DNA from: Orobanche coerulescens
Taxonomy: Eukaryota > Streptophyta > Magnoliopsida > Lamiales > Orobanchaceae
Direction: 5' to 3'
Assembly (NCBI GenBank): GCA_033398695.1
Contig: CM065812.1
Coordinates: 140,560,858 to 140,624,857, forward strand
Length of the DNA: 64,000 nt
This document shows positions 1-11,769 of this stretch, in pieces (the first letter of the stretch is position 1; each line of letters starts with the position of its first letter). The notes under the pieces were generated by a model. The model was not told the DNA's origin, did not search any database, and saw nothing but the letters and a program-made list of their open reading frames with translations. The position numbers and the translations under genes were made by a program.

Positions 1-244
1 AGTTGAGATGTGACAAGACTCCTCAACCCATACATCCTCGAACATCTTCTTCCCCGCAAGCTGCCAGCTAAAAGTTGACAAAACCTAAACCCCCAAGTCA
101 CACGCAGGATTTTTCGTAGACATAATAATAGACCATTCAAATGGCCACTCATCATCCATGATGAAAGTTTCGGCCTCCTCACTATAAACCTCATAAAAAG
201 CTGTATCCATATTTGTATCAAAAATTTGTGGTCCATCATAATCA

Positions 245-339
245 CCATCACTTTGTCGTAGCCAATCTCCAAAATAGTGCCAGACATTGGTGGTCAGCAG
301 GATGCCCATCACTTTGTCGTAGCCAATCTCCAAAATAGT
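245..339. repeat. 34-bp direct repeat, period 61 bp
   Basis: The stretch 245-278 recurs almost exactly at 306-339 (shared core CACTTTGTCGTAGCC-like, reading TCACTTTGTCGTAGCCAATC). On the minus strand both copies read through the same open frame, so the repeat duplicates a short peptide segment. It looks like a recent local duplication inside a degenerate coding segment of unknown identity. Confidence 0.7.
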
Positions 340-1892
340 CCCCGATATTAAAATCGGTGGTTCATCATATCCACCATCTTTAATGTCAAATTACAGAGGT
401 ATTTCGTAGCCAACCTCGGGGATGGAGTCGGCATCTTCCTTATCGAAATTGAAAAATCAAATTGGGTTGGTCTCCTCCCCGTCCGATGAAAAATGTGGAG
501 ATGAATGGAAGTTGATACCACATATGCAGCCCTTCCAACCACAGTCCACGACTTTCCTCATGCGCTTGACCCCGATCGGCGGTGAGTTGGGCAAAGGCCA
601 GAGAACATATTTTATTGTTGGGTGTGGAATGTGATATTCTTTTGTGCTAACAATTCGATCTGGTAACGCATCAGTACAATGTCATTCTGATGTGGATTTG
701 TTGCAACCTCGCGCGACCTGCCGTGGTAACTAATGTTGCTAGATAATTTTAGACACCAGGATGTCTCCAATGTAACGGGCTTTACTTCCCAACTTCTACA
801 TCACCTGCGTTAGCAATCCGGAAGGTGTGAAGTTCAAGCACACTAGAAGGGTTTTGTTTTGGAGACATTCTACAAATCATGTTTTAGAGACACTCAACAA
901 ATTAAGGAAGAATCTTGTTAAAACAAACACCCACAATTTTCATATTAATTTAAGGTGATCTGTTACAAATGAAGTTCGGGCTATTTATGGCCAAAATTCA
1001 CAACCTCCCCTAATATGAATAAAATACTGAATTGAGATCATAACCTCTTACTATTTTAATTATGTGCTCCACTTTATTCTAATACTTTTTCTTCCTCAAA
1101 CCACAAAAAGAGTACTTCCACCTAGCATATTAATATCTAACGAACTCTTCTATGGTACTAAGAAGCTGTAGAAATTTGTTCATCCTGTGTATTATTTACT
1201 TTGGTAGGGATGGGATTCCAATAGGTTTAGTAAGATCCCGACTAGATAAGATCCTCTGTATTATCTTCTTGTGTTGATATTCTATGAAAATTATGATTGA
1301 TCCCTTCCGCTGCTGATTGCTTTTGTGTTATATATGAAATGTTTGTTTTTTCTGTCCTATTTGAGTTGGTCTACAAATTTCATATTAGAGTAAAAAGTTG
1401 AGGTTTTTGGGTAAATCTTACTTTTGGGTATCCTTAAGTTCTGCTAAAGTCGCATTGTTAGTTTTACACGAGTTAGCACGTCTAGAAAGATTAATATGTA
1501 ATAGGAAAATGAGATTCATATTTTAGCATTCTAAAAAGGAAATTGGAACCTATAATTTTCATATGAACTGTTTTCCGAAGCTGGCTATATATGATTTTAA
1601 GGTGAACCTCACCTAAGATTCAGTGTTATTAGTGATGTACAACTGATCATATTACTGTAACATGTAAATTAAAGTTGCCTATATCCGTTGCCACTTCCCA
1701 TAATTCTTGTCAAGAGTTGCAACTTTAGGTCTATGATATCATGTAATTTAAAGTTGATTTTTCTCTTCTTTACAGGTAATTGATTGATTTTTTGACAACC
1801 ATTTTTGTTCTTTTTTTATTATCTCAGTTTTAGTTTCATTTTTAGAATTTAATTTATCGATTTTTGATATTTTCATGTGATGTTTTTTGTAG

Positions 1893-1960
1893 GATATGTT
1901 GAACCTAAGGTTGCGCCATTGAATAGCCGATACCTTAAGAAACTGCCAGAAATCTGCCAG
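1893..1960 (+). CDS. possible orphan exon, unknown gene
   Basis: A 68-nt segment is open in one frame and sits between a T-rich tract ending in tttttgtag (acceptor-like) and CAG|gtgcac (donor-like). Read in frame it gives VEPKVAPLNSRYLKKLPEIC-like residues, a more protein-like composition than its AT-rich flanks. I do not recognise the family, no partner exon was found, and it could be chance. Confidence 0.2.
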
Positions 1961-3416
1961 GTGCACCAACGTTCTTCTCAAGGATATTTTTTTTACATGT
2001 ATTTCCTGCATTTTCTGTGCATATGAGATCTGGATTTTCATTACAAAATCATTTTTTTTGTTTAGTTTTGGCTCATTTTGTTATGTGATCCAGTTAAATA
2101 AAGGATTTTCTGTAACGTATCGAAGTAACTGTCTCTTATTTATGTTTATATTTAACATGCAGAAGACTTCTATTCCAATTACCAAACCTGACAATTTTTC
2201 AGCTTTTTTGTTACATTTTGTTTAATGATTTTCCTTTAGTTTCTAAAAATTATCATGTTTTTTGTTCGTGTTTATAATGATAAGTGTTCGTCTTGTGTCA
2301 GACAACTGGTCAGAAATAATGCACACAGAAAATTCTATTGCTGCTTTCATCTTCTTGTTTTAATTTATTTTATTTGAATATGTTTATTTAAGTAATTAGT
2401 GGGCTTGCTCTCGGGGGCTAGTTTTCTACTTAAATCAGTTTTATTGTTCTGCATAGGATGCTTTGGAATTCATTCTGTTTGGCGTCCATAAGCTCAGCAG
2501 GAATTTTCCGGTGGCTATTAGGTCATCTTGATTTTTCTACTTAAGTGAGTTTTACTGTTTTATCATAAGCTGTCACGTTCTTGTTGTATTTTTTTCTGCA
2601 GCAATAACATGGTTGATTAATTAAGTGAAATAAAAACAATACTGAGGAAATAATGTAGAAGAAGCATATCATTACATCGATCTATTTTACCTTACAAGTT
2701 TCGAACGACATCCTGAACATGTCCTGAACATGGAACGGGTAAATGCCGACTTTAGTTGGAAATTTTATAGTAGGCAAATATTTTGAAAGAACTAATTTCC
2801 TCTCATCACAAGAAGACTTGAAAAAAGACGATTGGGGCTTCACTTTCCAAAAAGATAAAAGAAAATCCAGAGGTATTTTTGAATTTGTCCTATGCGCGCT
2901 TGTATGTATTGCATGTGCTCCTTTTTTTGTCATGTTTGCCTTTGTCCATGTATATATGTAGTGTGTGTAGATATTTCAGCTTAATATATAGACCATATGT
3001 GTCTTTTTGAATATTAAACTCGATCGGTTTACATGTGCAACTAAGGAGTATATTAACATTTGAAAAAAATAAGAACTAAGAAGCAGGAGAAATTATGACT
3101 ACTTTTTATCCTTCTTGATGATTAAGAGAACTTTAGAATTTTGTCTTTAAAAAATAAATCATTTTGACAGTCATTCTCTATGATATTTGATCACTATTGG
3201 TGTGTGCATTATTTCTGTGTGTTCTTCTTTTTTAGCAATTTTCTGATCAAGATTATGATAAAAGAACCTACATTCAGAGGGATAATAGTATTCTCGAAGT
3301 AATCTTATTAATATTCTTTAATGGTGTATATTTTGTTTATGGCAGTAGTAGTTTCAAATTGAGCATATATATGTACAGCAGGATAAAGAATCTAGAGAAA
3401 TATCTAGCTTGTTTTA

Positions 3417-4330
3417 TGATGGTCTACGTTGCACCTGATAGGATACGGGTTTCATATACAATACAAAGAATACAAGAAATTCCAAAATATAGGATACGAT
3501 ATGGCTAGGATTAAGAATCTTGTGTTTTGTACGATAGGAGGTATATAGGCCGGAAACCTTGCGACCGAAAGGACTCCTTGGAGGACGACACGACTCCTTG
3601 GAAGGATCGGTGCGATAGGTGTAACAACGCCACGTACCTCTGACCGTTTCGAACGCAGTATTCATTGGGATAAAAGGTGATGTAGTTTTATGTTCCACGT
3701 TGCACGGATAAGATACAGGTTTCTTATACAATATGGCGATACAGTAAATTCTGAAAATATAGGATACGATACGGCTAGGATTAAGAATCTTGTGTTTTGT
3801 ACGATAGGAGGTATATAGGCCGGAAACCTTGCGATCGAAAGGACTCCTTGGAGGACGATTATGACTCCTTGGAAGGACTGGTCTGATAGGTGTAACAACG
3901 CCACGTACCTCTGACCGTTTCGAACGCAGTATTTGTTGGGATAAAAGGTGATGTAGTATTATGTTCCACGTTGCACGGATAGGATACGGGTTTCATATAT
4001 AATACGACGATACAGTAAATTCTGAAAATATAGGATATGATACGGCTAGGATTAAGAATCTTGTGTTTTGTACGATAGGAGGTATATAGGCCGGAAACCT
4101 TGCGACCGAAAGCACTCCTTGGAGGACGATTACGACTCCTTGGAAGGACTGGTCTGATAGGTGTAACAACGCCACGTACCTCTGACCGTTTCAAATGCAG
4201 TATTCATTGGGATAAAAGGTGATGTAGTATGATGTTCTGTTCGGTCTCATAGGTGTACAAGCTTGCAATCTTTGGACTAAAGTGACTTCTTACGACTCCT
4301 TAGAAGGATTGGTGTGATATGTGTAATAAT
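3417..4330. repeat. tandem repeat, three units of about 270 bp plus a partial fourth
   Basis: The anchor acggctagga falls at 3501, 3771 and 4042, giving unit lengths of 270 and 271 bp. Each unit opens near ACGTTGCAC(C/G)GATA, carries GGATACGGGTTTCATATA, then GTACGATAGGAGGTATATAGG, and then two close copies of GACTCCTTGGA. It closes with GGGATAAAAGGTGATGTAG. A degenerate fourth copy runs from about 4232 to 4330. Unit identity is high, roughly nine in ten positions by eye. Minus-strand open frames recur in every unit only because the unit repeats, so I do not treat them as genes. The array could be a small minisatellite or a fragment of a longer satellite. Confidence 0.85.
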
Positions 4331-5479
4331 GTTTTGAGACATATATTTAACAAATGCATCCTCCTTGAGGTGCAATTGTGAAATTACCAAATGTGATGCG
4401 TTATTTGTAGTTTTGAAAGACATATATGATATATAATAATAATGAGACTAAATTTTGTTGGTACTTTGTGCAGGTTTATTAATTACATAAACTACTCCAG
4501 AGGGTTAGTCTAATTACAAAAAAATCCACCTATGTTTTAAATTTGCAAATAATCCCTCAATGTTTGTATTTTACCTATAAAACTACTCATGATGTTTAAT
4601 CTAATTACAGAAGAACCCACTTATACTTTAAAATTACAATAAATTCTTCATGTTTGTATTTAGTTCCTGTAATTATCCATTTTTTGTGAATCGTAATGAA
4701 TATATAATAACGTCTATGTTATTTTTCAAACCTGTATAGATCTCTCCATATATGTAGAAGTCTCTGCACTTGTACTGAAGGAGCCTATTCATCCATCTTA
4801 TGAGAAAGATCAGAGCATCCCATGCTGTGTTATATTCATGTCCTATGTTGTTCTGATTGTTCCTTAAATTGATTTAAAATAAGTGACAGAAGATGGTAAA
4901 CTCCTGAATACAAATGTTTTCTCTTCATCTTCATAGTTAGAATGTGTTTTGTGTTAGTATATTTTCTATACTAGTCATGGAATGTAATGCCCTGTTTTGT
5001 GTAAATTCTGTGTAAAGTCTGTATAATAGACCTGATTCACATATCTGATTCTGTGTCGACGAACCTGAGTGTTGTAAATGTCTGTTCTATTGTCATTTAG
5101 TAAAAGTTTCTGAACAGAAAGTTTATGTTACTTTACTGTTTGGGTTTGGTAGTTTCTGTTTCTTTTTTGATTTTACTTTCTGTTCTGTTGTCATTCATTT
5201 TATTTCTGTTGTGTTGTTCAGTTTTCTTGTCTCTTTGAAATTGAAAAGTTTCTGTTGTAAATGTCTGTTCTATTGTCATTCATTTTTTTTTAGTTTCTGT
5301 TACTTTACTGTTTGGGTTTGGTAGTTTCTCATTTTTTTTTTTTTAGTTTCTGTTACTTTTCTATTGTCTGTTCTATTTTTTTTTTAGTTTCTGTCATTCA
5401 GTTTTCATGTTCTCTTTGAAATTGTCACTGTTACTTTACTGTTTGGGTTTGGTAGTTTTTTGGAAAAAAAAATCCAGCC
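4331..5479. other. AT-rich sequence with pyrimidine-rich internal repeats
   Basis: No gene is visible. From about 5127 to 5460 a T-rich phrase (ACTTTACTGTTTGGGTTTGG) occurs three times, at about 5131, 5295 and 5431, separated by T8-T10 runs and many copies of GTTTCTGTT. The segment looks like an expanded polypyrimidine intron tract or slippage-derived repeat. Confidence 0.6.
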
Positions 5480-5636
5480 AACTAAAATCGGTTCCGTTAG
5501 GTTCCGAGTCGGTTCGGTTCCGAGTCGGTTCGGGCAAAAAAAAACAGGCAGAACCGAACCGCGAAAAAAATGTGTGGTTCGGTTCCGGTTCCTGCACTTT
5601 TCTTGTTGGAACCGAAAATTCCCAGGCCTATAAATT
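5480..5636. repeat. GGTTC/GAACC-rich segment, possibly a hAT-type transposon end
   Basis: The segment is built from CGGTTCCG and GAGTCGGTTCGG units, then the complementary GAACCGAACCG, and ends near AATTCCCAGGCC. On the minus strand that end reads GGCCTGGGAATTTTCGG, followed by GGTTCC repeats. This resembles the start of many plant hAT elements (a GGCTGG-type start followed by GGTTCGG repeats). No matching left terminus or 8-bp duplication was found, so the assignment is weak and it may be simple low-complexity DNA. Confidence 0.3.
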
Positions 5637-5910
5637 GTTATCAGGTTGTAATTAATCACTTGGTAGCTTGAAGTTGATTTGTTCAGAGATTTGGGTTAGA
5701 ATCATCCATGTTTATTTAAAATGTATGACGAAAATTTGTCTAAAAACTGGATTTGGAGAGAATTTTAGTTTAACTCCATGTAATCAACCAAGTACCAAAC
5801 CAGATCTTGTGGTGTTGAGTAGTAGGTATTATTTTGCATCGTTAGTTGTTTTAGCGATATTATTTCGTTAACATGATTATTGATTATTATCTTACAGTTT
5901 TTTGCTGTAG

Positions 5911-6009
5911 AAACTTACTCATCGGAAGAAGTTGATGAGGTTAGAGATATTTGGGCTCAATATTTACTCAAGCAAGAGAATGAAGCGGACGAAGAAAACA
6001 AAGATGATG
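5911..6009 (+). CDS. orphan internal exon, acidic protein, family unknown
   Basis: A 99-nt open segment is bounded by a strong acceptor (ttttttgctgtag at 5898-5910) and a strong donor (GATG|gtatgc at 6009/6010). It encodes about 33 residues: ETYSSEEVDEVRDIWAQY, then a lysine/glutamate-rich stretch ending NKDDG. The splice sites and the acidic, codon-like composition make it the best host-type exon in the left part of the window. Neighbouring exons could not be found in the surrounding AT-rich DNA. It lies about 280 bp before the CACTA subterminal repeats, so it may be the last exon of a CACTA-encoded gene rather than a host gene. Confidence 0.45.
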
Positions 6010-6269
6010 GTATGCAAGTTACTCAATGAATTTTAGTCCCAATTATTCTGAATGATTAGACTTCGGGGTATTATTTTTTCGTTTTTCCATTTGGATATTG
6101 CAATAGATGTAATGGTATTATGTTTTTGGAGATTGCAATAGATTTAAAGATATCATTATAGTGTTTGTGTTGTTTTATGTTTTTGGGAACGAGTAGGTTT
6201 ATGATGTTTTTATGTAATGGTGAGTGTTGTTTTGTGTTTTATTTTTTTGGTACGAGCAGGATTATTATG

Positions 6270-6947
6270 TTTTTTTTTAAATATGATAAAGAGACCTGTT
6301 AAACTTGAAATCGGGTCTCTCGAATATTAAAAATCAAAGAGACCGTTAGATATGAAATCGGCTCTCTCAGTTTCACGATTGGAAATATTAAAAATAAATA
6401 AAGAGATCCGGTGAGTATGAAATCGGATCTCTTAGGTTATACAAAAAAAATATTTAAACAATCAAAGAGACCCGTTATGTATAAAAACCGGCCTCTCAGG
6501 TTTAAAAAAAAAATATTAAAAAAATCAAAGAGACCCGTTAGGTGTAAAATGGGCTCTCTTAGGTTAGATAAAAAAAATATTAAAAAAATCAAAGAGACCC
6601 GTTAGGTGTAAAATGGGCTCTCTTAGGTTAGACAAAAAAAATATTAAAAAAAATCAAAGAGACCCGTTAGGTGTGAAATGGGTTCTCTTAGGCTAGACAA
6701 AAAAAATATTAAAAAAATTAAAGAGACCTCATATCTCAAATAACAGGTCTCTTACCGGTTTAAATTAGTTTCCTCCCACTTGCATAACAGACCTGATTTC
6801 TTAGATATCAGGTCTCTTATATCTCAAAAACAGACCCCCCCCATGAGGCGGTCTCTTTAACAAAGAGACCGCTGAGATAGAGACCCGTCCAGAGGCGGTC
6901 TCTTAGGCTTATTTGGACGGGTCTCTTTGCCTATTTTTGTAGTAGTG
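6270..6947. mobile_element. CACTA (En/Spm-like) transposon, 3' terminal region
   Basis: The right end at 6929-6947 reads on the minus strand CACTACTACAAAAATAGGC, a canonical CACTA terminal inverted repeat. Inside it lies a dense subterminal array of AGAGACCCGTTAGG and its complement-like GGTCTCTTA, the expected transposase-binding layout. A unit of 63-65 bp (starts at 6463, 6526, 6590 and 6655, with degenerate copies on both sides) ends in A8-ATATT-A7. Near the tip, AGAGACCGCC and GGCGGTCTCT form inverted pairs. I could not find the matching left terminus upstream in the window, so the element is truncated or longer than can be recognised. The orphan exon at 5911-6009 may belong to it. Confidence 0.75.
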
Positions 6948-7403
6948 ATATATTCAAATTACATGCAAGGAATCTGTGATCCCTCAGCCAGTCACATCCA
7001 AAGCAGTTACATTTGATTAGGAAAAGAAAACAAATTATTGTTTAGTTGTACATATCATGATAACACAAAACTAAGTTTAGTTCTTTTAAATGTATGTGCA
7101 GCTCTATATTGTAATATACTGGATTTTCGGTATAACTTTTTTCGCGTTATTTTGTTTGAGATATACTGGATAACGTGGTATCTATACAGTATGGATAAAA
7201 TAATTTGAGAATCGAGACAGTTATATTTGTATAATTGACGTAATTTCGTCGAAAATTATATTTGTATATTAATTTTGATATCGGGTATATCATATGGGAA
7301 TATTATTGGGATGTGTCAGCGTATTCAGTATGTTGAGACGACAGGCAGGAGCAGTTATAATTAGCCAAGTGCAGAATCCATTAAGTATGTTAAGCTAAGG
7401 AGC

Positions 7404-7940
7404 TTACGTACGTTAACTAGGTAAGCGTAACGTCCGTTACGTAGCATGTGTTACGTATGTTATGAGAGGAATCGGGCGTGGTCCAAGCTATGATCGACAA
7501 GTGGGGCCTGTGTCGGCAACTTTTGGCACGGATGTGGACATATGAGTCAACAAATGATTTAACATATGACATGATGCAAGTGTTATGTACGTTAAAGGAG
7601 CAAGATGTTTACGTACGTTATGCGAGTTGTGTTACGTATGTAATAGTATCAGTTGATAAGAGCCGTAGCTTCTGGATTGAGGATAACGTAGGTTATTATT
7701 ATATGATTACGTATGCTAATGGTGTGTTGTGTACGTAAGTAGTTGGACATTACGTACGTAACTGAGTTACTATTGCAAGTCAACACCTATATCACGTACG
7801 CTATCGCATGTGCCTTATGTACGTAATCATGGAATGGAAATGAGGCAATAACATCTGGATTAGTATTACGTATGCTATAAAGGAGGGATAACGTACGTAA
7901 AGGATGTTACGTACGTTAAGTCTGTTGTCTAACGTACGTA
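7404..7940 (+). promoter_or_regulatory. U3 array of TTACGTACGTAA-type palindromes (solo LTR)
   Basis: About 15 copies of an inverted repeat with consensus TTACG-TA-CGTAA lie in 540 bp. Perfect ACGTACGT cores sit near 7406, 7611, 7751, 7893, 7910 and 7932; variants such as ACGTCCGT, ATGTACGT and ACGTATGT fall between them. Where clustered, centres are about 23-26 bp apart. The array stops some 15 bp before the TATA box. Most variants differ by a CpG to TpG/CpA change, as expected for methylated repeats. The ACGT core resembles the plant A-box bound by bZIP factors, but that link is inference. Confidence 0.8.
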
Positions 7941-7953
7941 ATGATTAGAAGTC

Positions 7954-7963
7954 TATATATATG
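7954..7963 (+). promoter_or_regulatory. putative TATA box of the solo LTR
   Basis: TATATATATG lies directly after the palindrome array and before a region (7970-8040) without further palindromes. The layout array, then TATA box, then R/U5 matches elements A, B, C and D, where the TATA candidates occupy the same relative place. The transcription start cannot be set from sequence alone. Confidence 0.55.
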
Positions 7964-8267
7964 TGAGATGTCTGTCACTTCGATATTTTCACAACTCACT
8001 TCATTTTTCGCCCGTCAACCCTCCAAGATGGATTTTTGGCTCCTCTAACTTGATTATGAGCTTCATGACATGGATTGGATTTTGAGATATGATGATATTA
8101 TTGATTCTTGAGGTGTTTGATTGTGATATTCATCTCCTTGAGGTATGTTGGTTAATCTTCTCTTTATTTTTGGGTTTTGATGTTGTTGTTGATGATTAAT
8201 TCGTATGATGATAGTTTATGGAGGTGTTGTGATGATTCTTGAAGTTTCCTGGATCTTGAGTTGAGGA

Positions 8268-8321
8268 AGATGATGATATGATGATGATGATGATGTGTGT
8301 GTGTGTATATATATATATATA
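8268..8321. repeat. compound microsatellite (GAT)n(GT)n(TA)n
   Basis: Consecutive runs of GAT, GT and TA repeats lie within the R/U5 part of the solo LTR. Simple slippage explains it. Confidence 0.85.
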
Positions 8322-9423
8322 CATTGGATTATGTTGTTATGAACATGATTATGGAATCATGGTGTTCTTGGTTTTGATTATAAACATGGATTTGATGGTT
8401 AGAACCAATATTGCGTTGATTGTAGTGGCCGTTTTTGTATGTTCTTGATGAGTAATGAATCATGATATGAGGTTGATTTCGGAGAGGTTATGGTTAATGT
8501 TGGATTACGATTATTCATGATATTGAGCTATTTGGATAGTTCGGATTGATGATAATACAGGTAATTATTTTTCTATGAATTTACGAGTATGAATAAGAAG
8601 GAACCTTGTTAATTCGTATTTAAGGTTGAAGTTGGAATCTAGAATGTTGAGACGCTTGTTAGAATTGATTGATTATCGAATTGCGTCTTGTATTCGTAAT
8701 TGATTGAGTTGAATGGTTTGGGTTTGTATATGATCGAGATATCGTTAAACCATTGATTTTGATTGGTTGGTTATATCGATTGTTGATTACTATCGAACAT
8801 GTTAATTAATTATTGCATTAGGTTGTGATAAGTGATCATTGATTTTAACAGTTGTGTTGTGGACGAGATTGAAGAGTACGTGTATTGTTTTGGCCGAGGC
8901 TGAGGAACTCGTAGAAGAAGGCAATGGGATTGGTAGCAGCTTCGTCGTATCGATATCGAGGCAAGTTTGTACTTGTTAAATTTATAATATTTAATGATTG
9001 GTTTCACTTTCATTTCATTTATAATTCATATAGCAATGATGTTATAAATGTAAACTACCAGGATGATGGTTTGTATATTGTGCTTTGGTTTGGATTAAAT
9101 CATAATGTATATGATTTAAATGTGTTTTGTGAAGACGGAGATGTGAGTTATCTTTGATCCGTGATATGATATGTTAGATATCGAGGATAGTTTATCGTGT
9201 CGACATTGATGTCGGGATTGTGGTTTATTGATATTAATGGATTGCACCTCATTCGAGATTATTTCGAATAACTGTGTATTCGTTCAGGGTTGTTTGTTCG
9301 TGCAAAGGATATTGTCTTCGGCTTTGAGGTAATTGAAGTATTATTCAGTTATGAGGATAATTATTCTGTTGAATTATTGTATATGTTGTATGTTGACGTT
9401 TCATGAGATTCGTATTAGCTGTT

Positions 9424-10235
9424 CGTTGATGGATGTTGATCCCAGTACCATTGTTTTGTGTTGATGATTGTGTTGATTGATCGTTGAGGGATGGGGACTC
9501 CAGGATTGTTGTGTTGAGACTGTTGATCATTTTGATCGTTCTTTGGGGATTGTGATCCCAGGATGGTTGTTTTGGATATTATTGGTCGCGTCGATCTTTC
9601 ATTATCCATGTGTCATTTATGCGTGCCGATTGGTTATGTGTTGGATTTTCAGGGCGGGCACGTATGGTCATGTGTAGGTTTATTACCTTCACATTGAGCT
9701 ATGCACACAAGACGTACTTCGTGAGACTGATTAGGTACAAGACCACACGTGTATTCGATCGATACCCATTGGTGGCTTGTGCACAAACACATTTCCGGAT
9801 CGGGCATACTGTGACGTCCATCTTGAGCCATATTGATTGGTCGTTCATACTCCATGTATGATTGGGTATGTTCGACGGTTTTCGACTGGTTGTTCATACA
9901 CCTGAGGGGTATGTTCGACCATCGGGTTTGTTTCTTTAAGATCCACTGTATGTGATTTGTATAACGTTTTGAGAATTTTATTCTCTCGTATATCTATCCA
10001 TGTGGTTCTTTGTTGATCTTGTTTGGAGTTTACCATGTTGATGGTATTCTCGATCGTTATTGGTCCTTTGTTGATCATGTTGGAGCTTACCATGTGATGG
10101 TATTCTCGGTTATTGTTGATCTCTCGTTGGTAGTATTGGAGTTTATCATGTTGATGATATTCTCGGTTGTGGTTGACCTCTGGCTGGTTGTATTGGATTT
10201 TATCATGTTGATGATATTCTTGGTTGATCATCATT
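9424..10235. repeat. minisatellites inside the solo LTR (about 60-bp units)
   Basis: Two imperfect tandem clusters lie in R/U5. At 9424-9570 units share GTTGAT, TTGATCGTT, GGGGA and CCAGGAT. At 10008-10235 four units of about 60 bp share GGAGTTTACCATGTTGATGG and ATTCTCGGTT. Element C carries 35-bp and roughly 60-bp minisatellites in the equivalent part of its LTR, so length growth by tandem repeats seems common in these families. Confidence 0.6.
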
Positions 10236-11203
10236 ATTAATCGTATGAACTTTTGGATTTTGCATCGATGTTTCGGACCTTGTTTCCACTGATTTGGGTA
10301 GTTGTTTCACAGCTGGATTGTGTATTATTGGTTTTTATCATCATTTATCAGGATTGAGATTTGATTGTGCGATCCAACAGACATGATTTGGCACGGATGA
10401 ATTATTCCACACTTGTGAGTTATGATGATGTTTTGAGAATTCTTGCTATTGTTTGAATACAGTACATATGGTTGTAGTTGAGTTCATTTCATCATTTGAG
10501 AATACGAAATGTGGATTATGGTAAGGATTGCTATGGGTTGGTAAGGTAATGACGCTAAAATTACGTTGGTAGTATTCTTACTATGTTATTACATTGGTAT
10601 GAAATTATTTATGATGGTGTGATCGTTATCATTATTGAGTATTGTGGCTGACCCCATCGTGGGCTTTATTTTTAGGTACTCGGAGATCGAGCTAGTAGCG
10701 GTCGTGAAGGGATGAGCTTCCTGGATGATACTGGTTATGGCATATATTTTCGGAACTGAGTATTTTACTGTTAATTATATTCTGCTGTAAATGTATTTTT
10801 AACTATGTTTATGTCCACTGCGTGTATATTTTAAATGGCTTTCCGGTAGTTGACCAACTCGTGTATACTTTTACAATGGCCTTTTTGGTACTTTGCAAAC
10901 TTGAGTTAATTTTGTAAAACCTTTTTCCTTAAACTATTTTGTCTGTACATGTAAGCGGTGACTTAACGTATATTTTTAAACTGTCTAAATTTGGCATTTT
11001 TGCCTTGTACTTTCAACTAGAAGCTTATGACGGTATTTGAGAACTATATTTTGGAAAACATTTAATTAATCGTAAAATATTACCGTCTTTGCCTCTTTGG
11101 CGTGTTTGAAACGATTGTGAAAATGATTTTTAGCCTTGTGGATTTCGACGCGGGCCCCACGGTGCTGTAATTTCCCGTATGGTTTTGGGAGTGTTACACA
11201 TAT

Positions 11204-11764
11204 AGAAAGAATGTAGAATGTGCAGCTGAAACTGGTCTACAAGGATAACCAAAAAGATGGGTCTGTATGCGATATCTGATGGGAATCAAGAAAATATAGA
11301 TTGTATAAATGAGAATGTATAATATTGTGTAGGTATGTATTTTAGTTTTCGGACGAAATTTGATAATGTACAACATATATTTAAATTAGAGTAATGTTAT
11401 ATGCTGATCTTTTTTTGTTATTGTTTAAGATATGTAATTGTAGTTGGCTGTAATTGTTTTAGATAACAAGTTTGTGTGCGCATGTTTCATTATGGAGAAC
11501 ATGGTTTACTAGTAAGCTAATATTTGTGTGCGCGTGTTTCATAAGGACCAGGTCTATGCCAGTATTGGATGCTTCGAAATTTGAATATTGCATAAAGTTT
11601 TATTCCGTGCATAGAATATCTCAATTTTAAAGTTCTACCGTGGGACAAGTCTTACTGTTACCTATCCTTGTAAGCTTTTTGGGCATTAATACCAGCACCT
11701 TTTTCTAAGCATAATTCTAGCCCAGAATAGTTGCATTGTTTTTATCTGAGTCTTTCTTTAGGCT
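11204..11764. other. AT-rich spacer between the solo LTR and element A
   Basis: No gene or repeat terminus was recognised. GTGTGCGCRTGTTTCAT is repeated at about 11475 and 11525. With 29376 onward it forms the pre-insertion site of element A. Confidence 0.5.
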
Positions 11765-11769
11765 TCACT

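Larger units (their letters stand above)
1..3416. other. AT-rich host-like sequence without a confident gene
   Basis: The sequence is AT-rich with many short T-runs and looks like intergenic or intronic plant DNA. I recognise no transposon terminus in it. A minus-strand open frame at 85-333 and a plus-strand open frame at about 2743-2875 (ending near an AG|gtattt donor-like site) resemble no family I know. A weak exon-like segment at 1893-1960 is listed separately. The rest shows nothing that can be named. Confidence 0.4.
7110..11198 (+). mobile_element. solo LTR, Tekay-like Ty3/gypsy family, about 4.1 kb
   Basis: The sequence starts TGTAATATAC and ends GAGTGTTACA, the same termini as the LTRs of elements A-D read in sense. 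Flanks TATAT (7105-7109) and CATAT (11199-11203) could be a 5-bp target duplication with one mismatch. The last 60 bp contain GGGCCCCACGGTGCTGTAAT, the end block shared with A (GGGGCTCACGGCGCTGTAAT in sense). Inside are a U3 palindrome array, a TATA box, a GAT/GT/TA microsatellite and two minisatellites. No gag or pol was found, so it is best explained as a solo LTR left by LTR-LTR recombination. Open frames inside it (for example 9610-9861) are incidental. Confidence 0.7.

Noticed and set aside
3414..4194. Overlapping minus-strand frames of 60-111 codons with shared peptides
   Set aside because: Artefact of the 270-bp tandem repeat; the peptides recur once per unit in shifting frames.
7404..7940. 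Reading the ACGTACGT array as a plain microsatellite
   Set aside because: Sites are 12 bp, separated by unrelated spacers of variable sequence, and the same layout with other motif sequences is present in four other LTR families.
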